Source: Candidatus Saccharibacteria bacterium UBA3304
GTDB lineage: Bacteria; Patescibacteriota; Saccharimonadia; Saccharimonadales; Saccharimonadaceae
Direction: 5' to 3'
DNA length: 46,093 bases
Assembly: GCA_002361425.1 (NCBI GenBank)
Contig: DESW01000029.1
Span: 1 to 46,093, forward strand
Part shown: positions 16,160 through 23,904 of the stretch, in pieces
Numbering within the stretch: the stretch's first letter is position 1
Layout of the letters: every line of letters begins with the position of its first letter
The notes under the pieces: model-generated
The model's input: only the letters and a program-made list of their open reading frames with translations
Databases searched by the model: none
What the model was told of the DNA's origin: nothing
Program-made: the position numbers and the translations under genes

Positions 16160-16627
16160 ATGAAACTACTGTTAACAATTTTATTAATAGTAGTAGTGGT
16201 GGGTGTTATATATTTTAGAGCTGTCGCTCCATGGATGGCAGCAAGATGCAAGCGCAAGAAGAATAAGCGCAAGAAGAATATAAGAGATATGCACTCTTAT
16301 ATTAAGAGCACCGGTGAATTCGATTTTAGTCGTCTTATGAATAACGCCGGCGAGCCTCTGGTTTTATCTTATAGAAGTCCTGGGATCTTTCGTCTCCCCG
16401 AGAAAAGGGGATACCTGAAAATGGTATATAGCCGAGACGGTGCACTCCTGGACGAGCTATATGTGTTGAAGCCACCATTTTTTCGAAAGAAAATATGGGA
16501 AAAAGCGGAAGAGTACTACTTCTGTTTTTTCTATATTAGCGGAAGTAGTATTGGTGTGAAAGCACGTAAGTTGTACCTAAATTATGATGCTATTTGCGCC
16601 ATTTATAATGAAGTACGAAAATCATAA
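16160..16627 (+). CDS. Small membrane protein, paralogue A of the 16-20 kb family
   Basis: Start ATG 16160 behind GGAG; the upstream in-frame ATG at 16121 has no ribosome site. The 155-residue product has one N-terminal membrane segment (residues 2-20), a PW motif (VAPWMAA), a very basic stretch (CKRKKNKRKKN) and a soluble domain, probably cytoplasmic by the positive-inside rule. It shares three blocks with the proteins at 18168, 18837 and 19363: GEFDFSRLMNNAGEPL, RLPEKRGYLKMVY and the end SIGVKARKLYLNYDAICAIY. No known family is recognised. It sits just upstream of a SipW-type matrix protein gene. Confidence 0.7.
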   Translation: MKLLLTILLIVVVVGVIYFRAVAPWMAARCKRKKNKRKKNIRDMHSYIKSTGEFDFSRLMNNAGEPLVLSYRSPGIFRLPEKRGYLKMVYSRDGALLDELYVLKPPFFRKKIWEKAEEYYFCFFYISGSSIGVKARKLYLNYDAICAIYNEVRKS

Positions 16628-16654
16628 AAAGAGACCGAACCGATGAAAATGATT

Positions 16655-16687
16655 CACCCCAGTATATTTCGACATGCTGGGGTTTTT
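16655..16687 (+). terminator. Terminator of paralogue A
   Basis: CCCCAGTAT / ATGCTGGGG stem and TTTTT, nested in an outer AAAAAGAGA..TCTCTTTTT pairing (16625-16703). Confidence 0.8.
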
Positions 16688-16738
16688 CGTGCTTCTCTTT
16701 TTAAGATGATTATGCTAAAAATAGAATAAGGATTATAT

Positions 16739-18031
16739 ATGAAAAATGTATTAAAGAAAAAGAGAGCACTAGTAGCAATTCTAGCTCTAATAGTAGTTGG
16801 CTTGGTTGCTGGCACGATTGCCTATAATTACGATAGATCCATCTTCACGAATATCTTCGGAGTGCAAGACTTCAAGACCGAATTCATTGAGACATTTGAT
16901 TCTCCAGACAACTGGCAACCTTGCGACGAGATTCCGAAAACCGTAATTGCAAAGAATGACTCTGGCGTAAGAGTGAATGTGCGCTTGAGTTATGAAGAAT
17001 TTTGGAATGCGAAAAATGGCGGTAGTTTGCCATTGACTAGAAATGGCGTAAAGTTGGCGATTATTAACTTCCAGAACGAAGACGACTGGGAGCTTCGTAG
17101 TGATGGCTGGTATTATTTTAAGGCCGGCCTAGCTCCTGGTGAGTCAACGAATTCCTTGTTTAAGTCTGTGAAACTCGACTGTTCGGCTAACTTTGGCGGC
17201 GAGAATATCTGCACCGAAACAGAAACAGGTAAGACCTGTCAAAAAGAAGCTGACGAGTATGCCGATGCCGAATATCACCTAAAGATAACAGTTCAGATGA
17301 TTGCTGGCGAATTCCCGTCCGTTAATACGCATACGGCTTGGTTCTTGCCTCTAGATACTCCGGATGATGGGCCGATAGTAAAAGATGTCGATTACAATCT
17401 TGATATATGGAATAGTGAACAAAGTGACCTTAATACTACCGACCCTGGTACTACCGACCCTGGTACTACCGACCCTGTTGCGCCGATTCTAATAGAACCT
17501 AGTACCTGCACTTATACATATAATGATCTAGAACATCCATGGAGGTTTCTCTCGCCGTATGTAACGAGGGAGAAAATTGCGGACGGAGAAGCGATCAGTC
17601 TAGACCGTAGTAAGCTCCAAATCTCAGAAGCATATGGCTATAGCTGTGGTTTGGCGTGGCAATATGCGGAGGGGCCATACAAAGGTAAAAAGGTTGTTGG
17701 TGCCGAAGTACCGTATGAAGGATATCAGGGTAGATTGACGCGATGGTCCGGCTATTTGCTCATTGACGAGGACTTTGATGAACCAGGAGAAATTAGATAT
17801 TACAATAATGAATTAGTCAGCGATGAGGCACGCCGATATACTAATTCGTTTGATAGTGATGAGGACGGTTTCTATAGCTGTCAATATACTGGCACAGGCT
17901 ATGATTGTCATATAATTAAGGCCGAAATTAGTGTATTTAAGTATATACCTAGAGACGAAGAGATGAATTTTGTCCCGACGAGCGATGTCGTGATAATGCC
18001 AGTTAAATCTATTGCAGCGGAGGCTATTTGA
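16739..18031 (+). CDS. Large SipW-dependent-type secreted protein with C-terminal extension
   Basis: A 430-residue paralogue of the 457-1017 protein. The N-terminus has basic KKKRA, a hydrophobic core (LVAILALIVVGLVAGTIAYN) and then NYDRSIFTNIFG, the SipW-type signal pattern. Residues 45-205 repeat the BsaA-like domain: ETFDSPDNWQPCDE, VRLSYEEFW, IINFQNEDDWELRSDGWYYF. A TTDPG linker (three tandem copies) then leads to an extra C-terminal domain of about 190 residues with five Cys, not recognised. Start ATG 16739 has AAGGA upstream. Neighbours on both sides are the four paralogous small membrane proteins, suggesting a joint surface assembly; that is inference. Confidence 0.7.
   Translation: MKNVLKKKRALVAILALIVVGLVAGTIAYNYDRSIFTNIFGVQDFKTEFIETFDSPDNWQPCDEIPKTVIAKNDSGVRVNVRLSYEEFWNAKNGGSLPLTRNGVKLAIINFQNEDDWELRSDGWYYFKAGLAPGESTNSLFKSVKLDCSANFGGENICTETETGKTCQKEADEYADAEYHLKITVQMIAGEFPSVNTHTAWFLPLDTPDDGPIVKDVDYNLDIWNSEQSDLNTTDPGTTDPGTTDPVAPILIEPSTCTYTYNDLEHPWRFLSPYVTREKIADGEAISLDRSKLQISEAYGYSCGLAWQYAEGPYKGKKVVGAEVPYEGYQGRLTRWSGYLLIDEDFDEPGEIRYYNNELVSDEARRYTNSFDSDEDGFYSCQYTGTGYDCHIIKAEISVFKYIPRDEEMNFVPTSDVVIMPVKSIAAEAI
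17435..17479 (+). repeat. 15-bp tandem repeat in the matrix protein linker
   Basis: ACTACCGACCCTGGT occurs three times in a row (17435, 17450, 17465; the last copy ends GTT). It encodes TTDPG linker units and could vary by slippage without a frame change. Confidence 0.9.
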
Positions 18032-18067
18032 TTTTTCAGCGTAGCTATGCTATATTTTGTAGATTCT

Positions 18068-18093
18068 CGATGCATATAGGGGCATCGTGTTGT
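18068..18093 (+). terminator. Possible terminator after the large SipW-type gene
   Basis: CGATGC / GCATCG stem followed by TGTTGTTT. The T run is imperfect, so termination may be partial and the downstream gene may be co-transcribed. Confidence 0.5.
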
Positions 18094-18167
18094 TTAAAAA
18101 TATATTGAGCAGTGTGATGACGTGTAGCCGCTAGTATTACTAGCGAGAAATCTTTGAAGGGGGTAAT

Positions 18168-18635
18168 ATGGAGACCTTTTTCTTAACGGTAATCATCGTG
18201 TTATTTGCTATGCATCTCTTGGCCGAAAGGGCATTATCGCAGTTATGGCGTCCTTGGTGTCATGGGGATACTACAAGTTTGTTGAGGCCAATTTGTTTTC
18301 ATGAATCATTTAGGGAAGACAAAAGCGAATACTTGCTATTGTCTTACCAAATTGCGAACCACATACCGGAAGTTTGTACTAATTACGGTAATAGGGTGAG
18401 ACTTTGCGGTTATCACCGCGGCATCTTCGTTGACTTAGTACTCGATGAGGAGAGACTCTTGAGGGGGATACGAGTAATTAGCGTAAGGAATAGCTTTGAC
18501 TTCTTTTTCCCGAAAGTAAAGGAAGTTGATCTAGCTGGTAGGGGGCGTCAATACGTTGTGAGATTGCGAAATTGCGAGCCATTTTACATTAGGCTAAGCG
18601 ATGCAATCAAGTTACAATATGCTCTATTATATTAA
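18168..18635 (+). CDS. Small membrane protein, paralogue B of the 16-20 kb family
   Basis: Start ATG 18168 with GGGGG 4-8 bases upstream. The 155-residue protein has an N-terminal membrane segment (FFLTVIIVLFAMHLLA), then LSQLWRPWCHG with the same PW motif as its paralogues. It has the RLCGYHRGIFVDLVL block and the end PFYIRLSDAIKLQYALLY. It lacks the GEFDF block and is the most diverged member together with D. No known family; its position in the cluster is the only clue to function. Confidence 0.65.
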   Translation: METFFLTVIIVLFAMHLLAERALSQLWRPWCHGDTTSLLRPICFHESFREDKSEYLLLSYQIANHIPEVCTNYGNRVRLCGYHRGIFVDLVLDEERLLRGIRVISVRNSFDFFFPKVKEVDLAGRGRQYVVRLRNCEPFYIRLSDAIKLQYALLY

Positions 18636-18639
18636 GCTT

Positions 18640-18670
18640 ACTCCCGCCGTTCTTTACGACGGGAGTTTTT
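18640..18670 (+). terminator. Terminator of paralogue B
   Basis: CTCCCG..CGT / ACG..CGGGAG stem followed by TTTTT. Confidence 0.8.
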
Positions 18671-18751
18671 GATATATAAATATAACCAATCGCGTAGGTT
18701 GTCCCCGAGTAGCGTAAGCGGATTTTCATTGATTTTTACGGCTTTTTGTGG

Positions 18752-18790
18752 TATAACTAAAGGTTAGTTGGCGCCGTTATTTAGCGGCGC
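18752..18790 (+). promoter_or_regulatory. Promoter and leader hairpin of paralogues C-D
   Basis: GTGGTATAACTAA (-10 TATAAC, 18752-18757) follows a T run as at 16088. The leader begins with a GCGCCG/CGGCGC hairpin (18771-18776 with 18785-18790), of unknown role. Confidence 0.5.
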
Positions 18791-18836
18791 TGAAGTAGTT
18801 TTTACAATCAGTTCTCATTGAAAGAGAGGTAAAAGA

Positions 18837-19385
18837 ATGGGCGAAACTGTTGTATGGTTTATCTTCTTGGCGGGCGTGATGATTGCTTTGATAGCTTATT
18901 TGATTTCTTTAGATAAGCTAGCGAAGCTGTATCGCCCTTGGCGCTTGCGCTTAATATGCGCAAGAATGTCGGCAAATGCGATGATGTCTTATATCGACAA
19001 AGAGACGGGCGAATTTTACTTTGCTCAACTCATGGACGATGCGGGAGCGCCGCTTGCGGCGTTGCTGTATAAGGATCAATATTGTTTGCCGAGGAAAGGT
19101 GAGTTTCTGGAATTGGAATTCACGGATTATGTCGACAGGGAAGGAAAGGGTTACGCGGTAATGGATAGACTGTCCTGGCGTCGTATTCGTAATCCATTCG
19201 AACTAATCTTTAGACGCAAGAAACAGATTTGGCAAAATGATCCTCGCAATGTCTGTAGATTCTTTTGGATAGATGGCGAAAGCATTAGAGTAAAAAATGA
19301 CATCTATCTGACCTACGATGCAATCCATTCAATTTATGGATTAGTTGGAAGGAGGGGGTTAAATGTTGCATCTAGATTTAGGTGA
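18837..19385 (+). CDS. Small membrane protein, paralogue C of the 16-20 kb family
   Basis: A 182-residue protein, closest to paralogue A. A membrane segment (residues 4-24) is followed by LAKLYRPWRLR with the PW motif, then GEFYFAQLMDDAGAPL, CLPRKGEFLELEF and the end SIRVKNDIYLTYDAIHSIY. Compared with A it has a longer loop (YVDREGKGYAVMDRLSW). Start ATG 18837 with GAGAGG upstream. Its last 23 bases overlap the start of paralogue D, whose strong ribosome site lies inside C, so C and D are translationally coupled. Function unknown. Confidence 0.7.
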   Translation: MGETVVWFIFLAGVMIALIAYLISLDKLAKLYRPWRLRLICARMSANAMMSYIDKETGEFYFAQLMDDAGAPLAALLYKDQYCLPRKGEFLELEFTDYVDREGKGYAVMDRLSWRRIRNPFELIFRRKKQIWQNDPRNVCRFFWIDGESIRVKNDIYLTYDAIHSIYGLVGRRGLNVASRFR

Positions 19386-19926
19386 GTGGATTATGCTAGG
19401 CCTGATTGTCCTGATGTGGATGATCGTAATTTTGTATTTTGTCACATGTAAACGTGTGGCAAAGATTTTGTGGCCATGGGAAAACAAAAGTGTACGCTAC
19501 GCGATCCTGGGCAGAAGCAACTGGCACGATATCACGAAGAGTGATTACGTGACCATGGAAGGGGACTTTGATATGTCTCGCTATGTCGAGGATCTTGGAG
19601 CGCCAGATTTTATGAAATACATTGATGTTGATGATGGCACGATTCGCCTCTGCACGCCGGAAAAGGGGGTCTTCTTTGACCTGCATTTTGCGGCGTTGGG
19701 TGGCGAGAAGATGTTAAATCGAATCGAGAAAGTGTGCATCAGAAATATGTTTGAGTATGTTCTGATGCCGAGTAAAGAGATATATTCGCTAACCAAGGAG
19801 GCAGAGATGGCGCAACCTTTTTACGAATATGTCGTGCACGGCAATCTCGCAAGAGTGCCGGATTTTATGATGACCGGTGTAGCCCTTAGGGCGTTTTGCA
19901 GCGGAATGTCAGAATTAGCAGAATGA
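19363..19926 (+). CDS. Small membrane protein, paralogue D of the 16-20 kb family
   Basis: Start ATG 19363, six bases after GGAGGGGG, inside the end of C. The 187-residue protein has one membrane segment (WIMLGLIVLMWMIVILYFV), then VAKILWPWENK with the PW motif, GDFDMSRYVEDLGAPDF and RLCTPEKGVFFDLHF. The C-terminal third (about 50 residues) has no counterpart in A-C. Function unknown; the shared blocks show descent from the same ancestor as A-C. Confidence 0.7.
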   Translation: MLHLDLGEWIMLGLIVLMWMIVILYFVTCKRVAKILWPWENKSVRYAILGRSNWHDITKSDYVTMEGDFDMSRYVEDLGAPDFMKYIDVDDGTIRLCTPEKGVFFDLHFAALGGEKMLNRIEKVCIRNMFEYVLMPSKEIYSLTKEAEMAQPFYEYVVHGNLARVPDFMMTGVALRAFCSGMSELAE

Positions 19927-19942
19927 GAACTGATTTGATGGG

Positions 19943-19970
19943 ATCCCCGGAGCAGCTCCGGGGATTTTTG
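19943..19970 (+). terminator. Terminator of the C-D operon
   Basis: Ten-bp perfect stem ATCCCCGGAG / CTCCGGGGAT with a CAG loop, followed by TTTTT. Confidence 0.9.
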
Positions 19971-20025
19971 TGGTTTTAAGCTTAAGCGTTTTGGTATAAA
20001 ATAGACGAAAAGGAGATTATCTAAA

Positions 20026-20823
20026 ATGGATAGAGGCGAATTTGAGGCAGGTCCAGTACAGACTCAGCCATCAGTAGTAGTAAAGAGGAAAAGCAATCCA
20101 GCTGTATTAGCAATGGCAATTATCTTTGCTTTGATTTCAGTTGGTCTTGGTGTTTGGATCGTGATTCTATTGAACAATCCAAAGAGTAGCGAATCAAAAA
20201 CCAGCAAAAACGAGACGAGCCAGGAGCAGACAGTTGAGTCCGGCAATGGTGAAGTATCGACTCCAGCAACTCCAGCTGGTGCACGCATTGGTTATTCGGT
20301 TTGGGGCCATTGTACGGTCGGATACCTTACAAAGGGCGGTGAATTCTATGTGAGCACCGCTGATGCTTGCGATAGCATGTGGAAGAATCAGATACCTGGC
20401 ATCAACAAAGCGGACGCTGCTACTGGCCAGAACGGTACCTTTACTATCACTTACGGCGACGGTCAGGATATTGCTGAATATGAGGTAATGGGCGCCAATG
20501 ATAACAAGCTAAAAATTGACGGTTTGAAAGCTAATGACTCTAACATCGCGGCGGTTGCCGTTGCAGAGATCGGCCAGAACTGGACGGGCGAAAAATATGT
20601 GCTCGTAAAAGAAGATGGTACTGTCGATATGCTTCTCTTGGACGCTGATGCTACCGGTAAGCTCAATCCGAAGCTCGTAAAGAACTTTGGTGGTTTTAAA
20701 AACATTGCAAGCGCAGTGAGCGTAGATAATGGAGACTATGTTTCTACAGTTTTGATTACACGCAATGGCGGTCAGATCTCAATGACTGATGCTTTGAATG
20801 GTCTATATACCGACAATGACTAA
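20026..20823 (+). CDS. Single-pass membrane protein with outer domain, unknown
   Basis: A 265-residue protein. About 25 polar residues precede one membrane segment (VLAMAIIFALISVGLGVWIV), then a Ser/Thr/Glu-rich linker (residues 52-85) and a beta-rich extracytoplasmic domain. That domain has two Cys (GHCTVGY and DACDSM) that could form a disulphide. The start has AAGGAG 11 bases upstream and a GGTATAAAATAG extended -10 at 19995. It stands alone between two terminators. I recognise no family. Confidence 0.75.
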   Translation: MDRGEFEAGPVQTQPSVVVKRKSNPAVLAMAIIFALISVGLGVWIVILLNNPKSSESKTSKNETSQEQTVESGNGEVSTPATPAGARIGYSVWGHCTVGYLTKGGEFYVSTADACDSMWKNQIPGINKADAATGQNGTFTITYGDGQDIAEYEVMGANDNKLKIDGLKANDSNIAAVAVAEIGQNWTGEKYVLVKEDGTVDMLLLDADATGKLNPKLVKNFGGFKNIASAVSVDNGDYVSTVLITRNGGQISMTDALNGLYTDND

Positions 20824-20834
20824 ATAATAGAAAA

Positions 20835-20859
20835 GAGGCGCTAAAAACGCCTCTTTTTT
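20835..20859 (+). terminator. Terminator abutting the pcrA promoter
   Basis: GAGGCG / CGCCTC stem and TTTTTT, followed without a gap by GGTGGTAAAATAG, the pcrA extended -10. Confidence 0.85.
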
Positions 20860-20864
20860 GGTGG

Positions 20865-20870
20865 TAAAAT
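20865..20870 (+). promoter_or_regulatory. Leaderless-type promoter of pcrA
   Basis: TAAAAT with TGG before it; only six bases separate it from ATG 20877, so transcription should start at or next to the start codon. No ribosome site is present. Confidence 0.65.
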
Positions 20871-20876
20871 AGATGT

Positions 20877-22829
20877 ATGGCTGAAATTTTGGAGGGTCTT
20901 AACACTGCGCAACAAGAAGCCGTGCAGACGATGTCTGGACCGGTGTTAATTTTGGCGGGCGCGGGCTCTGGCAAAACAAAAACATTGACGCATAGGATTG
21001 CGAATTTGATTGCGAGCGGGGTTTTGCCGCAAGAAATTTTGGCACTGACTTTTACGAATAAGGCGGCGCGCGAGATGCGTGAACGCTTGGCGAAGCTGCT
21101 TGGTCGCGAGAATTCCTTCAGTTTTATGCCTTGGATGGGGACATTCCACTCGATCTGCGTAAAGATGCTGCGCATTGAGGCAGAGAGCGTTGGTCTCGAT
21201 AAGAGCTTCGTGATTTATGATACGGATGACCGTTTGGCGCTGATTAAGCGTGCAATGAAAGAGTTGCAGGTTAGCGACAAAAATGTGAAACCGAAAGCGG
21301 TTGAGGCCTATATTTCGAAGGCGAAAAATGAAGGTCGTATGCCGGATGAGATGCTGGCGGACGCATATTATCCAAATCAGCAGCAGATGGCGCGCGTCTA
21401 TGAGCGCTACGAAGATATGCGCAAGAAGGCGGATGCGGTTGATTTCGATGATCTATTGCTCTATGTGGCGCGTCTGTTGCGTGAGCGTAAGGATATTCGT
21501 GAGAAGTGGCAGAATCGCTTTAAGCATATCTTGATTGACGAGTATCAGGATACGAACCATATTCAGTACGAGATTGTGAAGCTGCTCGTGAACGAGGAGC
21601 GTAATATCTGTTGCGTCGGTGATGACTGGCAGTCGATTTACTCTTGGCGTGGGGCGGATTTTACGAATATTTTGAATTTTGAGCGCGATTTTCCAGGGGC
21701 GAAAGTGATTAAGCTCGAGCAAAACTATCGCTCGACGCAGAATATTCTCGATGCCGCACAAAAGGTGATTACAAAAAATACCCAGCGTAGCGACAAGACT
21801 TTATTTACAAAGGCGGGGAAGGGTGCGCCGATTACGATTTGGCAGGCGCGCGATGAGCAGGATGAGGCGAAGTGGGTGGCTTCGACGATTCGTAAGATGC
21901 GCCGTCCGCTCTCGGATTTTGCAGTGCTTTATCGCACGAACGCGCAGTCGCAGGCTTTTGAGCGCGCATTTATGGATTACCGTTTGCCATATAAGTTGGT
22001 TGGCGGGGTGCGTTTCTATGATCGTAAGGAAATTCGCGATATCGTGGCGTATTTGCATTTGATTGTGAATCCACACGACATTATTTCGCTCACACGCGTA
22101 ATTAACGTGCCAGCCCGTGGAATTGGCGAGAAATCCGTCCAAAAGATCCTGGAGGGCGATTTAGAGGGCCTGACGGCTAAAACTCGTGGGGCCTATGAGA
22201 AGTTTGTTGATTTATTAGCGCATTTGCGCGAGCAACACGCTGCTAATGTGGGTCCGGCGGAGATTATCGAGGAGTTGTTGCGCAAGATTGACTACCGTGG
22301 TTATCTAAACGATGGCGATAAGCTAAAGGCTGAGGAGCGCAATGAAAACTTAACGGCTTTGGTTGGTGAGGCAGGCACTTACGAGACGCTTGATGATTTC
22401 TTGGCGGATGCGGCTTTGATGTCATCCTCGGATGAAGAAGCAGGGAAAGACGCGGTAACTTTGATGACTTTGCACGCGGCAAAGGGTTTGGAATTTCCAG
22501 TGGTATTCTTGGTTGGCCTCGAGGAGGGTTTATTGCCGCACGTACGTTCGATGGATGAGTCGGTAGAGGATGTAGAAGAGGAACGCCGCTTAGCGTATGT
22601 TGGCATGACGCGTGCGATGCAGGAATTGTTTTTGACCTATGCAAATTCGCGCTTTATGTTTGGCGGGCGTAATTATAACTTCCCATCAAGATTTTTGCAG
22701 GATTTGGGTTACAATCCGTATGGCGGTTCGTCGGCATTGACGGACTTTGGTGATGACTTTGGGGCGGACGATTTTGGCGAGGATTATGACGACGATCCAT
22801 TCCCAGATGATCTGCCAGTATTTGATTGA
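20877..22829 (+). CDS. pcrA: UvrD/PcrA-type superfamily 1 DNA helicase
   Basis: A 3'-5' DNA helicase for repair and replication restart. All SF1A motifs are present: Q-motif LNTAQQEAV, Walker A GAGSGKTKTLTHR near residue 28, TFTNKAAREM, Walker B ILIDEYQDTN near 220, GDDWQSIYSWRGAD, YRSTQNIL, TLHAAKGLEFPVVFLVGLEEG near 530 and VGMTRAMQELFLTYA. At 650 residues it is shorter than typical PcrA (about 720-750) and ends in an acidic tail (DDFGEDYDDDPFPDD) instead of the usual tudor-like RNA-polymerase-binding tail. No ribosome site precedes the ATG. The stop is TGA, which supports the standard code. Confidence 0.92.
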   Translation: MAEILEGLNTAQQEAVQTMSGPVLILAGAGSGKTKTLTHRIANLIASGVLPQEILALTFTNKAAREMRERLAKLLGRENSFSFMPWMGTFHSICVKMLRIEAESVGLDKSFVIYDTDDRLALIKRAMKELQVSDKNVKPKAVEAYISKAKNEGRMPDEMLADAYYPNQQQMARVYERYEDMRKKADAVDFDDLLLYVARLLRERKDIREKWQNRFKHILIDEYQDTNHIQYEIVKLLVNEERNICCVGDDWQSIYSWRGADFTNILNFERDFPGAKVIKLEQNYRSTQNILDAAQKVITKNTQRSDKTLFTKAGKGAPITIWQARDEQDEAKWVASTIRKMRRPLSDFAVLYRTNAQSQAFERAFMDYRLPYKLVGGVRFYDRKEIRDIVAYLHLIVNPHDIISLTRVINVPARGIGEKSVQKILEGDLEGLTAKTRGAYEKFVDLLAHLREQHAANVGPAEIIEELLRKIDYRGYLNDGDKLKAEERNENLTALVGEAGTYETLDDFLADAALMSSSDEEAGKDAVTLMTLHAAKGLEFPVVFLVGLEEGLLPHVRSMDESVEDVEEERRLAYVGMTRAMQELFLTYANSRFMFGGRNYNFPSRFLQDLGYNPYGGSSALTDFGDDFGADDFGEDYDDDPFPDDLPVFD

Positions 22830-22910
22830 TATGACTGCGGTATAATAGGGGTAACTGGCAAGTAGTCCTTTTCGATTTTTTGTATATTTTCCAAGAAGGA
22901 GGGGATATGG

Positions 22911-23408
22911 ATGAAAGGCGTAGAAGCTTGCAATGTGTTCGTGAAGAAAATGCGGGATATGTCAGGGCTATTACCGCGCTTTATCGCGGAGCTGGCGATG
23001 ACTTGGGTATTAGATGAGATATTGCTCGTATATGAACCAAGTTCCGATGATATGGCTAAATTTAATGCGATATACGGCGATATGCGGTCAAAACCGAAGG
23101 GGAGGGATGTTGCGGATTTAACGTGGTCAGAAAATTCTACGCCACTATATTTCGTTGCGCGTGCGGGAATAGACCTTTGCATCGCTTTGTCGCTTGAGCT
23201 ATCTAGGGGCGGAGATGAGAGAGAAGCTGTGGCGGCAAAGGCAAAATTATTGGTGCGAACTGCGAGATTTGTGCAGATGTGTTCGCAGACGGCGCTCGGA
23301 TTATCATACTCTCTCGAAAGTAATAAAGCGCGTGATTGTCGACGTTTTTCTGATTTATATAAAGAAGCGGAATCACTGGCTTTAATCGGCTCGAGCTATT
23401 CTTCGTGA
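22911..23408 (+). CDS. Conserved-looking protein of unknown function
   Basis: A 165-residue, mostly helical protein. The ribosome site AGGAGGGG lies six bases before ATG 22911; a nearer out-of-frame ATG at 22907 is too close to it. Helical stretches include MTWVLDEILLVYE and EAVAAKAKLLVRTARFVQMCS. No membrane segment or signal peptide. The promoter is GCGGTATAATAG near 22843 and a strong terminator follows, so it is a single-gene unit. I recognise no family. Confidence 0.65.
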   Translation: MKGVEACNVFVKKMRDMSGLLPRFIAELAMTWVLDEILLVYEPSSDDMAKFNAIYGDMRSKPKGRDVADLTWSENSTPLYFVARAGIDLCIALSLELSRGGDEREAVAAKAKLLVRTARFVQMCSQTALGLSYSLESNKARDCRRFSDLYKEAESLALIGSSYSS

Positions 23409-23420
23409 AAATATGCTTTT

Positions 23421-23446
23421 CTCCCCGAGTCTTTCGGGGAGTTTTT
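23421..23446 (+). terminator. Terminator
   Basis: CTCCCCGA / TCGGGGAG stem and TTTTT. Confidence 0.85.
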
Positions 23447-23494
23447 CTTGATTTTGTATTCTATTTGTGGTATTATTATCGATAATATTAGCTC

Positions 23495-23535
23495 AGCAGA
23501 AGGTGACTCTACAGAGAGAATAACATGCTTCTGCT
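23495..23535 (+). promoter_or_regulatory. Hairpin leader of the rpsF operon
   Basis: Perfect 8-bp stem AGCAGAAG/CTTCTGCT with a 25-nt loop, ending nine bases before the rpsF ribosome site. An S6:S18 complex is known to repress its own operon by binding a leader hairpin in many bacteria. This may be the local equivalent, though I cannot show the consensus bulge. Confidence 0.4.
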
Positions 23536-23553
23536 TTAACCAAAGGAGTGTTC

Positions 23554-23901
23554 ATGAGAGAATACGAATTAACCGTTCTCGTTCATCCTGATCTAGAGAT
23601 GAATCTTGAGGCGGCAACCGACAAGATCAAGGCATTGATCGAAGGCAACGGCGGTAAGATTACCAAAGAAGCCAACGAAGGCAAAAAACGCCTCGCTTAT
23701 CAGATTAAAGGCCAGGATTTCGCGGTTTACTACTATTACGAATTGGAACTTCCTGCAGCTGCACCAGCGAAGATTTCTTCCGTGCTCAACATCACGGACG
23801 AAGCTATCCGCTACTTGCTAGTCGCAAAAGATCCACGTCGTGAGAAGATGTTGGCAAAACGCCAAGAACGCAAAGCGCAAGAAGATAAAGAGGAGGAATA
23901 A
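23554..23901 (+). CDS. rpsF: 30S ribosomal protein S6
   Basis: A 115-residue S6: MREYELTVLVHPDLEM at the start, EGNGGKITKEANEGKKRLAYQIKGQDFAVYYYYELEL in the middle and a charged tail. S6 pairs with S18 on the small-subunit platform. The start is ATG 23554 (GGAG at 23544-23547) rather than GTG 23548, which abuts the ribosome site. It heads the order rpsF-ssb-rpsR, which is widely conserved in bacteria. Confidence 0.95.
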   Translation: MREYELTVLVHPDLEMNLEAATDKIKALIEGNGGKITKEANEGKKRLAYQIKGQDFAVYYYYELELPAAAPAKISSVLNITDEAIRYLLVAKDPRREKMLAKRQERKAQEDKEEE

Positions 23902-23904
23902 ACA

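Noticed and set aside
22907..23017. Overlapping 36-codon frame at ATG 22907
   Set aside because: Only two bases from the ribosome site, and arginine-rich with no sign of selection; the 22911 start has ideal spacing.
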